Source: Thermophilibacter mediterraneus (lineage in GTDB: Bacteria; Actinomycetota; Coriobacteriia; Coriobacteriales; Atopobiaceae). Taken from it: 64,000 bases of DNA. The stretch lies in contig NZ_FPKO01000007.1 in NCBI RefSeq assembly GCF_900119385.1, forward strand, positions 1 through 64,000. Reading direction: 5' to 3'. The stretch's first letter is position 1, and each line of letters opens with the position of its first letter. Shown here in pieces: positions 1 to 8,720 of the stretch. The notes below the pieces were generated by a model. The model was not told where the DNA came from. It saw only the letters and a program-made list of their open reading frames with translations, and searched no databases. The position numbers and the translations under genes were made by a program.

Positions 1-74
1 CTCGCGAAGAGGTCCGCGGCGCGCCCCCTGAGCGACGTGTCGTGCCTCAAGCGCTGGTCGGTCGACATGAGAAA

Positions 75-121
75 GCCTCCCATCCCTCGGACTTTACTTT
101 TCAGTCCAAGAAATGGGAGGC
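75..121. terminator. Two-tier hairpin, possible terminator of an upstream gene
   Basis: The arms GCCTCCCAT (75-83) and ATGGGAGGC (113-121) are perfect inverted repeats. A smaller GGACT/AGTCC stem is nested inside. No convincing coding sequence was found before it in the window, so it may end transcription of a gene lying to the left. There is no clear T-run. Confidence 0.4.
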
Positions 122-280
122 AGTTCACATGCGCATGGCGGGGCCTCTCGTTCTTCTCGGCGTCTGGTCTGAGCGATTGTACGCCTTGGGCGGACCGGGA
201 CTCGGCGCCGCGAAGGCGTGCGGCGCTTGCGGGCTTTCGGGTCTGTGGGCCTTCGCGTTCTTCTCGCCCCGCCGCCCGCA

Positions 281-375
281 AACCTCACAGGTAGTGTGAC
301 CTGAAAAAATAAAGTAAATTACAAGAATAACGTGATTGTTCAAAACATGTGGTACGTACCACTGGCTGTGAGGTT
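281..375. promoter_or_regulatory. AT-rich patch with nested inverted repeats upstream of ilvE
   Basis: Positions 300-350 are far richer in A/T than the surroundings. The patch is bounded by the 10-bp inverted repeat AACCTCACAG (281-290) and CTGTGAGGTT (366-375). Inside lies the perfect 14-bp palindrome GTGGTACGTACCAC (349-362), shaped like an operator for a dimeric repressor. Its distance of about 240 bp to the ilvE start is long, so a leader or unannotated element may lie between. The rest of positions 1-599 shows no gene that I can support. Confidence 0.35.
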
Positions 376-599
376 TTGGGGCGACGCCGGACCTGCGGGT
401 GACGCCGGGCCTGGGGCGACGGGCGCCTCGGCCCGGCCCCACGCCTGGGCCCGCCGCCCCGCGCCGTCCGGCCGCAGCCCCTCGTTCTTGTCGGCGGCGC
501 ATTGTTACAAGCTGCAGCCAAGACGCGCTGCGCCGGCCCGCGCGCGCTATCGTGGGCGCAGTCACAAAACGCCGTTTCGAGTCCAAGGGGGCACGCGAC

Positions 600-1640
600 A
601 TGGAGAAGAAGGACATCGACTGGGGCAGCCTCGGCTTTGCCTACCAGCCCACCGACTACAGCTACGTCTGCAACTACCGTGACGGCGCCTGGGAGGAGGG
701 CGGCCTCACGACCGACCACACCCTCACGCTCTCCGAGTGCGCGGGCATCTTCCACTACTGCCAGGAGGTCTTCGAGGGCCTCAAGGCCTACACCACCAAG
801 AGCGGCGACATCGTGTGCTTCCGCCCGGACCTCAACGCCAGCCGCATGGCCGACTCCGCGCGCCGCATCGTGATGCCGCCCTTCCCGGAGGACAAGTTCG
901 TCGAGGCCGTCAAGATGGTCGTCAAGGCTAACGAGGCGTGGGTGCCGCCCTTCGGCTCGGGCGCCACGCTCTACGTCCGCCCGTTCATGGTGGCCACCGG
1001 CAACGTCATCGGCGTCAAGCCGGCCGACGAGTACCAGTTCCGCATCCTCGTGACTCCGGTCGGCCCGTACTACTCCGGCGGCGTCAAGCCCGTCGCCGTC
1101 AAGGTCCCCGAGTACGACCGCGCCGCCCCGCACGGCACCGGTGCCATCAAGGCCGGCCTCAACTACGCCATGAGCCTCTACCCGAGCGTGCAGGCGCACG
1201 CCGAGGGCTTCGCGGACAACATGTTCCTCGACCCGCAGACCCACACCTACGTCGAGGAGTCCGGCGGCGCCAACTTCATGTTCGTGGACCGTGACGGCCA
1301 GATCGTGGTGCCGCAGTCCGCCACCGACTCCATCCTGCCGTCGATCACGCGCCGCAGCCTCGTGCAGGTGGCGCGCGACATGCTCGGCATGACCGTGGTG
1401 GAGCGCCCGGTGAAGTTCGAGGAGGTCGCGAGCGGCGCCTTCGTGGAGTGCGGCATGTGCGGCACCGCGGCCGTGATCAGCCCCGTCGGCAAGGTCGTCA
1501 ACGGCGAGACCGAGGTCACCTTCGGCGAGGGCGGCATGGACCACGTGGGCCCCGTCATGGCAAAGCTGCGCGAGACCCTCACCGGCATCCAGGACGGCGA
1601 GATCGACGGTCCGGAGGGCTGGGTCGTCAAGATCTGCTAG
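600..1640 (+). CDS. ilvE: Branched-chain amino acid aminotransferase
   Basis: This class IV (fold-type IV) PLP aminotransferase moves the amino group between leucine, isoleucine or valine and 2-oxoglutarate, the last step of branched-chain amino acid synthesis. The product has 346 residues, typical of the family. The PLP lysine is K184 in the motif GAIKAGLNYAMSL. The frame is open further upstream, but the chosen ATG begins the conserved N-terminus (MEKKDIDWGSLGF) and follows an AAGGGGG ribosome-binding site. The gene stands alone, is convergent with the next gene, and shares a terminator hairpin with it. The AT-rich palindromic patch about 240 bp upstream may control it. Confidence 0.93.
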   Translation: MEKKDIDWGSLGFAYQPTDYSYVCNYRDGAWEEGGLTTDHTLTLSECAGIFHYCQEVFEGLKAYTTKSGDIVCFRPDLNASRMADSARRIVMPPFPEDKFVEAVKMVVKANEAWVPPFGSGATLYVRPFMVATGNVIGVKPADEYQFRILVTPVGPYYSGGVKPVAVKVPEYDRAAPHGTGAIKAGLNYAMSLYPSVQAHAEGFADNMFLDPQTHTYVEESGGANFMFVDRDGQIVVPQSATDSILPSITRRSLVQVARDMLGMTVVERPVKFEEVASGAFVECGMCGTAAVISPVGKVVNGETEVTFGEGGMDHVGPVMAKLRETLTGIQDGEIDGPEGWVVKIC

Positions 1641-1668
1641 GCGAGAAGGACCTGTCGCCACAAGACGC

Positions 1669-1711
1669 GCGCCCGCCCCTTTGGCCCCCTGGGCGCCGGA
1701 GGGGCGGGCGC
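1669..1711. terminator. Bidirectional terminator hairpin
   Basis: The perfect 12-bp arms GCGCCCGCCCCT (1669-1680) and AGGGGCGGGCGC (1700-1711) separate two convergent genes. The right arm touches the stop codon of the minus-strand gene. A copy of the recurring motif GGCGAGAAGGACCT lies just before it at 1640. Confidence 0.6.
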
Positions 1712-2094
1712 TACTGCGCCGAGCGGCTTCGGGCGGCGAGGTCGATGAGGTCGGCGGTGGTGCAGGCGGGGGCCAGGACGAAGTTGGCGTCCGTCGCCGG
1801 GGCGGTCGGCTCGATGAGGTCGAGCGCCTCGAAGTAGTCCAGGGTGGCAAGGAGGTCGTTGGCCGAGGTGCTCACGAGCAGGAGCCTCCAGTCGAAGACG
1901 TCCTCACCGCTCACCTGGTACATCATCTGCGGGTGTCGGGGGAGCATGGTCCTCCTGTCCTCGCGCAGGAGGAACATCCCGATGGGGTGCCCGTCGTCCC
2001 CGTCGCGATAGAAGCGCGGCGCGAGCCTGGCCGCGTCCTCCCAGACGTCCTGGTCCTTCTGACGCCCGCCGCGCAGCCTGTCAAAGAGTCCCAT
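1711..2094 (-). CDS. Hypothetical protein, 127 aa
   Basis: I do not recognise this protein. It begins MGLFDRLRGGR and appears soluble, with no signal peptide or membrane segment. The start at 2094 is chosen because GGAGGG lies just upstream on the minus strand; an ATG 15 codons earlier lacks one. It has a compact alpha/beta look with a run typical of small regulatory or effector folds (HPIGMFLLREDRRTMLPRHP), but I assign no function. It is divergent from hisS, sharing a 188-bp promoter region, and convergent with ilvE. Confidence 0.7.
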   Translation of the reverse strand: MGLFDRLRGGRQKDQDVWEDAARLAPRFYRDGDDGHPIGMFLLREDRRTMLPRHPQMMYQVSGEDVFDWRLLLVSTSANDLLATLDYFEALDLIEPTAPATDANFVLAPACTTADLIDLAARSRSAQ

Positions 2095-2282
2095 ATGTTC
2101 CCTCCGTCGTTCGGCCTCGCCTGTGCGAGACGCTACCACAGGGGCGCCCGGGGCCCCGCGGGCCCGGCGCCCCTCTCGGCGGGAGGTGCCCCGGGACGAG
2201 GGGAACGGGGCGCTCGCGTCTCGCGCTATACTGAACGGCTAGGAGACGACGGCCGCACGGCCAGCGAGAAGGGACCCGCCAC

Positions 2283-3596
2283 ATGGGACAGAAGGTTCAG
2301 GGCACCGAGGACCTCTTCGGCAGCTACATGCGCGCCTGGCAGCGGATGCAGGACGTCGCGCGCGACCTCTTTGGCGCCTACGGCTTCGACATGATCGAGA
2401 CGCCCGCCATCGAGCAGGTCGACACCTTCGTCCACGGCATCGGCGAGTCCACCGACGTGGTGCGCAAGGAGATGTTCCGCGTGGTCTCGGGTGCCCTGTT
2501 CGGCGACCTGCTGGAGCGCGGCAGCGAGGCGCACCTCAAGCCGCGCCAGCGCATGGCGATGCGTCCCGAGGGCACGGCCGGCGTGGTGCGCGCCGCGGTG
2601 GAGAACAACTTCGTGCCGCAGGGCGCCGCCCCGGCCAAGCTCTGGTACGCGGAGGCGATGTTCCGCGGCGAGCGGCCCCAGAAGGGGCGCCTGCGCCAGT
2701 TCCACCAGGTGGGCGTCGAGTGGCTCGGAGCCGCCGACCCCGCCTCCGACGCCGAGTGCGTCATCATGCTCATGGAGTACTTCGAGCGCCTGGGCTTCGC
2801 GCGCGAGGACCTGCGCCTGACGATCAACTCGATGGGCGACGCCGCGTGCCGCCCCGCCTACCGCGACAAGGTGCGCGCCTTCATCCTCGACCACGCCGAC
2901 GAGATGTGCGAGGACTGCCTCGAGCGCGCCCAGATCAACCCGCTGCGCGCCTTCGACTGCAAGAACGACCGCTGCCGCGAGGTCATGAAGGGCGCCCCGC
3001 TCGCCCCGGACAACCTCTGCGACGAGTGCGCCGAGCACTACGCTGCGGTCAAGCGCTACCTGGACGCCGCCGGCGTCGCCTACGCTGAGGACCCCACGCT
3101 CGTGCGCGGCTTGGACTACTACACCCGCACGGTCTTCGAGGTCGAGGCGGTGGGCGCGGGCGTGGGCGCCATTGGCGGCGGCGGCCGCTACGACGGCCTC
3201 GTCGAGCTCGAGGGCGGCAAGCCCACGCCGGGGCTCGGCTTCGCGGTGGGGTTCGAGCGCATCTGCCTGGCCCTCGCCGAGAAGGGCGTCGATCTGGGAG
3301 GGGAGGTCCCGGGCTGCGTCTACGTCGCCTCGACCGGCGGGGCGGCGGAGCGTGCGGCGGCCTTCGACGCGTGCCTCGCCCTGCGCCGCGCGGGCGTGCG
3401 CACCGAGGCCGACTACCAGGGCCGCTCGCTCAAGAGCCAGTTCAAGCAGGCTGACAAGCTGCGCGCGTCGCTCTGCGTGGTGCTCGGCGGCGACGAGGTC
3501 GCGGCCGGGGCGGCGACGCTGCGCGACATGGCGAGCCACGAGCAGGTCCAGGTTCCCATGGGCGATCTCGTCGACGCCGTTCGGGCGCGCCTGTAG
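2283..3596 (+). CDS. hisS: Histidyl-tRNA synthetase
   Basis: This class II aminoacyl-tRNA synthetase charges tRNA-His with histidine in the cytoplasm. The 437 residues match the usual bacterial length. Class II motif 2 (MRPEGTAGVVRA) and the histidine-binding signature GLDYYTRTVFEV are intact. A cysteine-rich middle section (CEDCLERAQINPLRAFDC) is normal for many bacterial HisRS proteins. The C-terminal anticodon-binding domain is present. A TATACT -10-like box is seen at 2227-2232, and the start follows GAGAAGGGA. A palindromic dispersed repeat begins at the stop codon. Confidence 0.95.
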   Translation: MGQKVQGTEDLFGSYMRAWQRMQDVARDLFGAYGFDMIETPAIEQVDTFVHGIGESTDVVRKEMFRVVSGALFGDLLERGSEAHLKPRQRMAMRPEGTAGVVRAAVENNFVPQGAAPAKLWYAEAMFRGERPQKGRLRQFHQVGVEWLGAADPASDAECVIMLMEYFERLGFAREDLRLTINSMGDAACRPAYRDKVRAFILDHADEMCEDCLERAQINPLRAFDCKNDRCREVMKGAPLAPDNLCDECAEHYAAVKRYLDAAGVAYAEDPTLVRGLDYYTRTVFEVEAVGAGVGAIGGGGRYDGLVELEGGKPTPGLGFAVGFERICLALAEKGVDLGGEVPGCVYVASTGGAAERAAAFDACLALRRAGVRTEADYQGRSLKSQFKQADKLRASLCVVLGGDEVAAGAATLRDMASHEQVQVPMGDLVDAVRARL

Positions 3597-3648
3597 CGGG
3601 ACAGGGGGGGACGGAGGGGCTGTCACCGCTCCGTCCCCCCCGTCCCGC
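3596..3648. repeat. GGGGAC-family palindromic repeat, copy 1
   Basis: The element has GCGGGACAGGGGGG-type outer arms around a core reading CTGTCACCGCTCC. It lies exactly between the stop codons of two convergent genes and could fold as a hairpin in either transcript. It belongs to the family also found at 19821, 22639, 23699, 24587 and 63003. Confidence 0.75.
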
Positions 3649-4901
3649 TACTGGTAGCGCAGGGACTCCACCGGGTCCATCTTCGCGGCGCGGCGGGCCG
3701 GGTACCAGCCAAAGACCACGCCGATTCCCACGCAGATGCCGGTCGCGACGGCGACCGTCGACGCCGAGATCACCGGGGAGATGGCGCCGCTCGCGCCCAT
3801 CATGGAGCCGAGCGCCGAGCCCGCGACCGCGGCGAGCGCCCACGCGCCGCCGTACCCCACGCCGATGCCGATGACGCCGCCCACGATGCAGATGGTCACG
3901 CTCTCGAGCAGGAACTGCCCCGTGATGTCGCCGCGCCGCGCGCCGAGGGCCTTGCGCAGGCCGATCTCGCGGATGCGCTCGGTCACGTTGGTGAGCATCA
4001 TGTTCATGATGCCGATGCCGCCCACCAGCAGCGAGATCCCCGCCACCGCGAGCGCCAGCATGCGGAAGGTCGCCGTGGTGGCGTCGAGCTGGTCGATGAG
4101 CGCCTGCGCGGTCTGCACGTAGACGTAGCCCTCGTCGCTCGAGAAGCTCGTCTGGTCCTCCTCGGGCCAGGGGATGCCGTAGCGGTCGTGGAGGTAGGCC
4201 TCGGTCGCGTCGGCCACGGCGTACATGTCCGAGCCCTCGCGCGCGAAGCCGAGGATCTGCCACGAGGCGTAGCCCCCCTGGCCGATGAGGCGCGTGACGG
4301 CCGTCTCCGCGGGCATGTAGCAGGTGTCGTTGTCGTAGGTGAAGCCCTCGTTGACCACGCCGACCACCGTGTACTGGCTCGACCCGATGCGCACGGTCTG
4401 ACCCACGCAGTCGGCGTCGGGCGAGCCGAAGAGGTTCTTCACGGTGCTGCCCCCCAGCACCACCACCATGTCGCCCTCCGCGCTCTCCTCGGCGTCGAAG
4501 AGCCTCCCGCGCGAGGCCTCGTAGCCCATGGCCTGGAAGTACTCGGGCTCGCACGCGGTGATGTTGAGGTACTCGAGGGAGGCGGTGCTCGAGGAGGCCT
4601 GGGCGCTCGTGTAGGTGAATCCGGTCACGAACTCGTAGTCGCTCGCGAGCGCGGTGCCGATCTCCTCGATGTCGTCCTGGTCGAGCGGCTGGTTGCCCGG
4701 CGGCCAGCACGTGATGTTGACCGTGCGGGACATGTTGAGGCCGAGCTGCCCCACCAGCTGCGCCTTCACGCCGTCGATGAGTGCGGTCATGGCAATGACG
4801 GCGGCGATGCCGATGACGATGCCGAGCACCGTGAGCAGCGTGCGCGCGCGGTTGGCGAGCAGCGCGGAGGAGGTCTCGTAGGCGAGGTCGCGGGCTCTCA
4901 T
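3648..4901 (-). CDS. MacB-type ABC transporter permease
   Basis: This is the permease of a MacB/FtsX-fold (type VII) exporter. It shows an N-terminal membrane helix (RTLLTVLGIVIGIAAVIA), a large extracytoplasmic MacB-like periplasmic core domain (about residues 50-270), then three membrane helices near the C-terminus with the characteristic ERIREIGLRKALGARRGDI loop. It has 417 residues. Its ATG overlaps the stop of the ATPase gene by four bases (ATGA), implying translational coupling. With the ATPase and the HlyD-like adaptor it forms a three-gene operon. Such systems in Gram-positive bacteria export peptides, antibiotics or lipid-like molecules. The substrate cannot be read from the sequence. 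Confidence 0.88.
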   Translation of the reverse strand: MRARDLAYETSSALLANRARTLLTVLGIVIGIAAVIAMTALIDGVKAQLVGQLGLNMSRTVNITCWPPGNQPLDQDDIEEIGTALASDYEFVTGFTYTSAQASSSTASLEYLNITACEPEYFQAMGYEASRGRLFDAEESAEGDMVVVLGGSTVKNLFGSPDADCVGQTVRIGSSQYTVVGVVNEGFTYDNDTCYMPAETAVTRLIGQGGYASWQILGFAREGSDMYAVADATEAYLHDRYGIPWPEEDQTSFSSDEGYVYVQTAQALIDQLDATTATFRMLALAVAGISLLVGGIGIMNMMLTNVTERIREIGLRKALGARRGDITGQFLLESVTICIVGGVIGIGVGYGGAWALAAVAGSALGSMMGASGAISPVISASTVAVATGICVGIGVVFGWYPARRAAKMDPVESLRYQ

Positions 4902-5758
4902 AGGGCGGGCACCCCCAGCAGGCGCGCTCGGCGCGCGGACGGCGCGGCGGGCGAGAAGGACCTCGGGCCGGCGGACGTCGCGGACGGCTCCGTCGCGGTG
5001 GCGTCGGCGCCCGCGGCATCGCCGCCCTTCTCGCCCCGCTCCTCGCGCTCGGCGAGCTCGGCCAGGTAGCGGCGCTCCTCCTCGTCGGAGAAGAGCTTGC
5101 CGTCGCGAATGTGGACGGTGCGGTCGGCCCAGGCGGCCACCTCGGGGTCGTGCGTGATGAGGACGATCGTCTTGCCGCGTCGCTGCATGCGGCGGAACGT
5201 GCGCATGACCATCTCGCCGGTGGCGGTGTCGAGGTTGCCGGTCGGCTCGTCGGCGAAGATGATCGACGGGTCGTTGACGAGCGCGCGGGCGATGGCGACG
5301 CGCTGCATCTGGCCGCCGGAGAGCTCGTTGGAGCGGTGGAGGTAGTGCTCCTCGGGCAGGCCCACGGAGCGCAGCGCGCGCCACGCGGCGAGCTCGCGGT
5401 CGCGCGGCGGCAGGTCGGAGTAGACGAGCGGCAGCATGACGTTGCGCAGCACGGTCGCGCGCGGCAGCAGGTTGAACGACTGGAAGACGAACCCGAGGCG
5501 CGAGGCGCGCACGTGGGCGAGGTCGTCCTCGGAGAGCTCCGTGACGTCGATGCCCTCGAGGCGGTAGGAGCCGGCGGTGGGGCGGTCGAGGCAGCCGAGG
5601 ATGTTCATGAGCGTGGACTTGCCCGAGCCCGACGGCCCCATGATGGCGAGGAACTCCCCGCGCGCGACCGTGAGCGAGACGCCGCGCAGCGCGGGCGTGT
5701 AGCCGGCAGCGGTCTCGTAGATGCGCCAGGCGCGCTGGATGTCGATGGCGGGCGTCAT
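4898..5758 (-). CDS. MacB/LolD-type ABC transporter ATP-binding protein
   Basis: The 286-residue cytoplasmic ATPase powers the adjacent permease. Walker A (GPSGSGKST), the ABC signature (LSGGQMQRVAIARAL) and Walker B (IFADEPTGNLD) are all intact. After the usual ATPase length there is an extra acidic and alanine-rich tail of about 55 residues. This tail overlaps a copy of the GGCGAGAAGGACCT motif (4950), so it may be a recent read-through extension. The start lies two bases after the adaptor stop codon, so translation is probably coupled. Confidence 0.9.
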   Translation of the reverse strand: MTPAIDIQRAWRIYETAAGYTPALRGVSLTVARGEFLAIMGPSGSGKSTLMNILGCLDRPTAGSYRLEGIDVTELSEDDLAHVRASRLGFVFQSFNLLPRATVLRNVMLPLVYSDLPPRDRELAAWRALRSVGLPEEHYLHRSNELSGGQMQRVAIARALVNDPSIIFADEPTGNLDTATGEMVMRTFRRMQRRGKTIVLITHDPEVAAWADRTVHIRDGKLFSDEEERRYLAELAEREERGEKGGDAAGADATATEPSATSAGPRSFSPAAPSARRARLLGVPAL

Positions 5759-5760
5759 GG

Positions 5761-7350
5761 CTAGGCCGCCGCATCGGCCGAGCTCGTGTCCGCCGTCGAG
5801 GTCCCGTCGTCGACGGGCACCTCGGAGCCCTCCGCGCCCACGAGGGCGTCGATCGAGGTGACGTCGGCGTCGGTCGCCGCGCTGTCGACGGCGGCGCCCT
5901 CGCCCGTCGCGCCGTCGTCGCCGACGACGTTGGTCACGGAGTACGGGTCGAGCACGACGAGGTCGCCGTCCGCGAGGTCGCCCTCGACGGCCGCGCTCGT
6001 GGCGCTCTGGGCGCTCACGGTGACCTCGCGGCGCTCGCACGCCTGGGTCTCGGGGTCGGTCATGACGTAGACGTAGTAGCTCATGCCGTCGTCGGTCGCA
6101 AGGGCGGAGACGGGGACGGTCATGGTGTCGGCCACGTGCTGCAGCAAGATCTCGACGCTCGCGGTCATGCCGGGCTTGAGCTCCGGCGTGGGGTTGGGGA
6201 TGAGCAGCTCGACGTCATAGGTCACGACGCCGTAGTTGTAGCCGTAGGGGTCGGCGGAGGAGACGGTCGAGATGCGGGTCACCTCGGCGTCGAGCAGGGT
6301 GCCAGGGAGCGCCGAGAAGCTCACGCGCGCCGCCTGCCCCACGGCGATGCGCGAGATGTCGACCTCGTTGACCTGCACCTTGACGGTCATCTGGCTGAGG
6401 TCGGCAATCTGGATGAGCGGGCCGGAGGTGGTGGTCCCGTCGCCGCCCGAGACGCTTCCGCCCGCGCCGAGCGCGGCCCCCTGGACCGCGTTCATCACGA
6501 CGACCGAGCCCGCGGCGGGGGCCGTGACCGTGCGCTTGCCTGCCTGGGCGACGGCCTGGTCATAGGTCTGCTGCGCGCTCTCGAGCGTGAGCTTTGCCGA
6601 GTCGATCTGCGTCGCCGCCTGCTGGACGTCCGCCCACGTGGCGGACGCGGGGACCTCGGTGGTGGTCCCGTCCCCGTTGTCGACGTAGGTCGGGCCCTTC
6701 TGGTACTCCTTGTAGGTCTGGTTGTAGGACTCCTGCGCCGACGACACCCCCGCCTTGGCGCTGCGGACGCCGATCTCCGCCTCGCGGACGGCCCGGTCGA
6801 GCTCGTCGTTGCGCACCGTGAGCAGGACGTCCCCCTCGTTCACGACCGAGCCCTCCGCGACGCTGACGGTCTCGATGATGCCGTCCACCTCCGGGGTCAC
6901 CACCACCGAGGAGAGCGGCTGCGCGGTGCCCGTGGCCTGGACGGACTCCGAGAACTCGCCGAGGAAGGCGGGCATGGTCTGGACCTGCGGGGCCTCGGGC
7001 GCCTGGTTGGCGCCGGAGGTGATGACGCCCCAGGCGACGGCGGCGACGAGCGCGACGCCGCCGACGACGCTCGCCGCGACGATCTTCTTGCGGCGACGCG
7101 CCTTGCGGTGGCGCATGAGCGACTCGTAGGCCAGGCGCGCCTCGACGTCCTCGTCGGACTCGTCGGCGGCGGGCGCGGCGGCGTCGCCGGGGGCCGCCGC
7201 CGAGGGATCGGCGGGGGTTTCGTCCGCGCCGGGGGCCGCGTCGCGGACGGGGCCCCGCTGGATGATGCCGATCGGCTCCTGGACGACGGTCGGCTGCGAT
7301 GCCGCGGAGTCGTCGGACGGCTGGTTCAGGGTGGTGTCGCTGCGTGCCAT
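5761..7350 (-). CDS. HlyD/MacA-family efflux adaptor (membrane fusion protein)
   Basis: This membrane-anchored adaptor links the MacB-like exporter to the cell exterior. From the N-terminus it has an acidic, proline/alanine-rich cytoplasmic region of about 100 residues, one membrane helix (VAASVVGGVALVAAVAWGVI), a biotinyl-lipoyl-like half-motif (SVAEGSVVNEGDVLLTV), a coiled-coil hairpin with SYNQTYKEYQKGP, the second lipoyl half and beta-barrel domains, then an acidic tail. It has 529 residues. The start at 7350 follows AAAGGA. The long acidic N-terminus is unusual for MacA and may bind the permease or ATPase; that is inference. It is the first gene of the operon. Confidence 0.85.
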   Translation of the reverse strand: MARSDTTLNQPSDDSAASQPTVVQEPIGIIQRGPVRDAAPGADETPADPSAAAPGDAAAPAADESDEDVEARLAYESLMRHRKARRRKKIVAASVVGGVALVAAVAWGVITSGANQAPEAPQVQTMPAFLGEFSESVQATGTAQPLSSVVVTPEVDGIIETVSVAEGSVVNEGDVLLTVRNDELDRAVREAEIGVRSAKAGVSSAQESYNQTYKEYQKGPTYVDNGDGTTTEVPASATWADVQQAATQIDSAKLTLESAQQTYDQAVAQAGKRTVTAPAAGSVVVMNAVQGAALGAGGSVSGGDGTTTSGPLIQIADLSQMTVKVQVNEVDISRIAVGQAARVSFSALPGTLLDAEVTRISTVSSADPYGYNYGVVTYDVELLIPNPTPELKPGMTASVEILLQHVADTMTVPVSALATDDGMSYYVYVMTDPETQACERREVTVSAQSATSAAVEGDLADGDLVVLDPYSVTNVVGDDGATGEGAAVDSAATDADVTSIDALVGAEGSEVPVDDGTSTADTSSADAAA

Positions 7351-7580
7351 GCGGGGTCCTTTGCTCGGTTCGGGGGGTCGCCTCAAGCGTAGCCCATGCG
7401 CCGGACGCGGTGGGGACCCTCTTCGTCATCGCCGGGGCGGGCGGCAACGAAGCAGCAGGTGAGCGGCGGAGCTTACGATATTGTCACGACCCGTCCGCCC
7501 TCCGGATGCCCCGCCCCGCGGCGGCCCCCCGCGCCCGAGCGCCCACCTTGTGCTAGGGTTGCCCGGGAGAGGGGGTCGAC

Positions 7581-8285
7581 ATGGCGGACGGTCGCGTCAT
7601 CTTTGAGGACGAGGTCCTTCTCGCCTGGGACAAGCCGGCGGGAATCCTCGTGCACGGCGACGGCACGGGCGCGAGGACGCTCACCGATGTCGTCGCCGCC
7701 CACCTGGCGGCCGAGGGCCGCGACGGCGTCGCCCCGCAGGCCGTCCAGCGCCTCGACGTCGAGACCACCGGGCTCGTGCTCTTCTCGCTCGACCGCTCGA
7801 CGCAGCCCGCGCTCGACGCGCAGGTCGCGGGACACGCCATGCGGAAGCGCTACCTCGCGGTGGTCGCGGGCCGCGTGCCCTGGGCAGAGAGGGTCGTGCG
7901 CCTGCCCGTCGGGCGCGACCGCCACGACGCGCGGCGCATGCGCGCGTGCCGTCCCGGTCAGGGCAGGCCCGCGGAGACCCGCCTCACGCGCATGGACGTC
8001 CGGGAGGGCAGGACGCTGCTGATGGCGGAGCTCGTGACGGGACGGCGCCACCAGATACGCGTTCACCTCGCGTCGCTGGGGCACCCCATCGTGGGCGACG
8101 CGCTCTACGGAGGGGCGAGAAGCGCCTCCGGCCTGCTGCTCCACGCGTGGCGCGAGGAGCTCGACCACCCGCTGACCGGTGAGCGGCTGCGGCTCGAGAC
8201 CCCCTGGCCCGAGCGGCTGTGGCCGGAGCCCGCGGCGTCGAACTCCGCGGCGTCGGCGCATAGGAATCGCCGCCCGTCGCAGTAG
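7581..8285 (+). CDS. RluA-family pseudouridine synthase
   Basis: The enzyme isomerises uridine to pseudouridine in rRNA or tRNA. The catalytic aspartate lies in RLDVETTGL, and the family's GRRHQIRVHLASLGHPIVGD motif is present. It has 234 residues, with no N-terminal S4 domain, so it resembles the short RluA/RluC-like branch. The start follows GGGAGAGGGGG. The last roughly ten codons (SAHRNRRPSQ) are encoded by the first unit of the 41-bp repeat array, so the natural C-terminus appears to have been extended or replaced by repeat DNA. The exact RNA target is unknown. Confidence 0.88.
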   Translation: MADGRVIFEDEVLLAWDKPAGILVHGDGTGARTLTDVVAAHLAAEGRDGVAPQAVQRLDVETTGLVLFSLDRSTQPALDAQVAGHAMRKRYLAVVAGRVPWAERVVRLPVGRDRHDARRMRACRPGQGRPAETRLTRMDVREGRTLLMAELVTGRRHQIRVHLASLGHPIVGDALYGGARSASGLLLHAWREELDHPLTGERLRLETPWPERLWPEPAASNSAASAHRNRRPSQ

Positions 8286-8503
8286 CGTCCCGCGCTCCGC
8301 ATAGAAAACCGCGCTCGTTTCTGCGCCGTCCCGCGTGCTGCATAGAAAACCCCACCCGTCGCGGCGGCGACCCGCCCGCTGCTTTGGAATCGCCGCCCGT
8401 CGCAGTCGTGTCCTTCTCGGCGCATAGGAATCGCCGCCCGTTCGGTTCGAGGGGGCGGGCGAGCATAGAAATCCCCGGCAGTTTTGGGAGTGACCGGGCC
8501 TGC
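8258..8503 (+). repeat. Array of six units with exact 41-bp spacing
   Basis: Units start with GCATAGRAAWC or a close variant at 8258, 8299, 8340, 8381, 8422 and 8463, each exactly 41 bp apart. The first half of each unit (GCATAGGAATCGCCGCCCGT) is best kept; the second half drifts. A weak further copy starts near 8507. The array begins inside the 3' end of the pseudouridine synthase gene and lies about 400-600 bp upstream of the hydrogenase gene. The function is unknown. Confidence 0.8.
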
Positions 8504-8519
8504 GTGGCTTTGGCCTTCG

Positions 8520-8720
8520 GACGGGCGAAGGTTCCTAAGCATGATGCGGCCCGTTTTTGCAACGCGAGAGAAAACTTAAGCGCTGCGTGGCCGTGGGCGG
8601 GCGCGGGGGAATCGCGGGTGGGCGCGCGCGGAGCTTGGAGCTCCCGTGGATGCAAACGGGCGAGAATTCCTAAGCGCACCGCGCCCCGATTCTGCGACGT
8701 GCGGGAATTGTTATGCACGC
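8520..8720 (-). repeat. Inverted partner array with the same 41-bp spacing
   Basis: Related elements run in the opposite direction (TTCCTAAGC, TTATGC, complement of GCATAGGAA). Their TAAGC/TATGC cores end at 8540 and 8581 (41 bp apart) and at 8675 and 8716 (41 bp apart). A phase break separates the two pairs. Together with the first array this fills the 595-bp gap between the pseudouridine synthase and hydrogenase genes. No protein-coding gene is supported in that gap. Confidence 0.6.

Noticed and set aside
1-294. Short overlapping reading frames at the left edge of the window
   Set aside because: None has a ribosome-binding site, a recognisable family or protein-like composition; a hairpin (75-121) lies in the middle.
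8258-8503. Possible CRISPR array
   Set aside because: The spacing is regular, but the repeated part is too divergent and the remaining 20 bp too short and similar for spacers; there are no cas genes.
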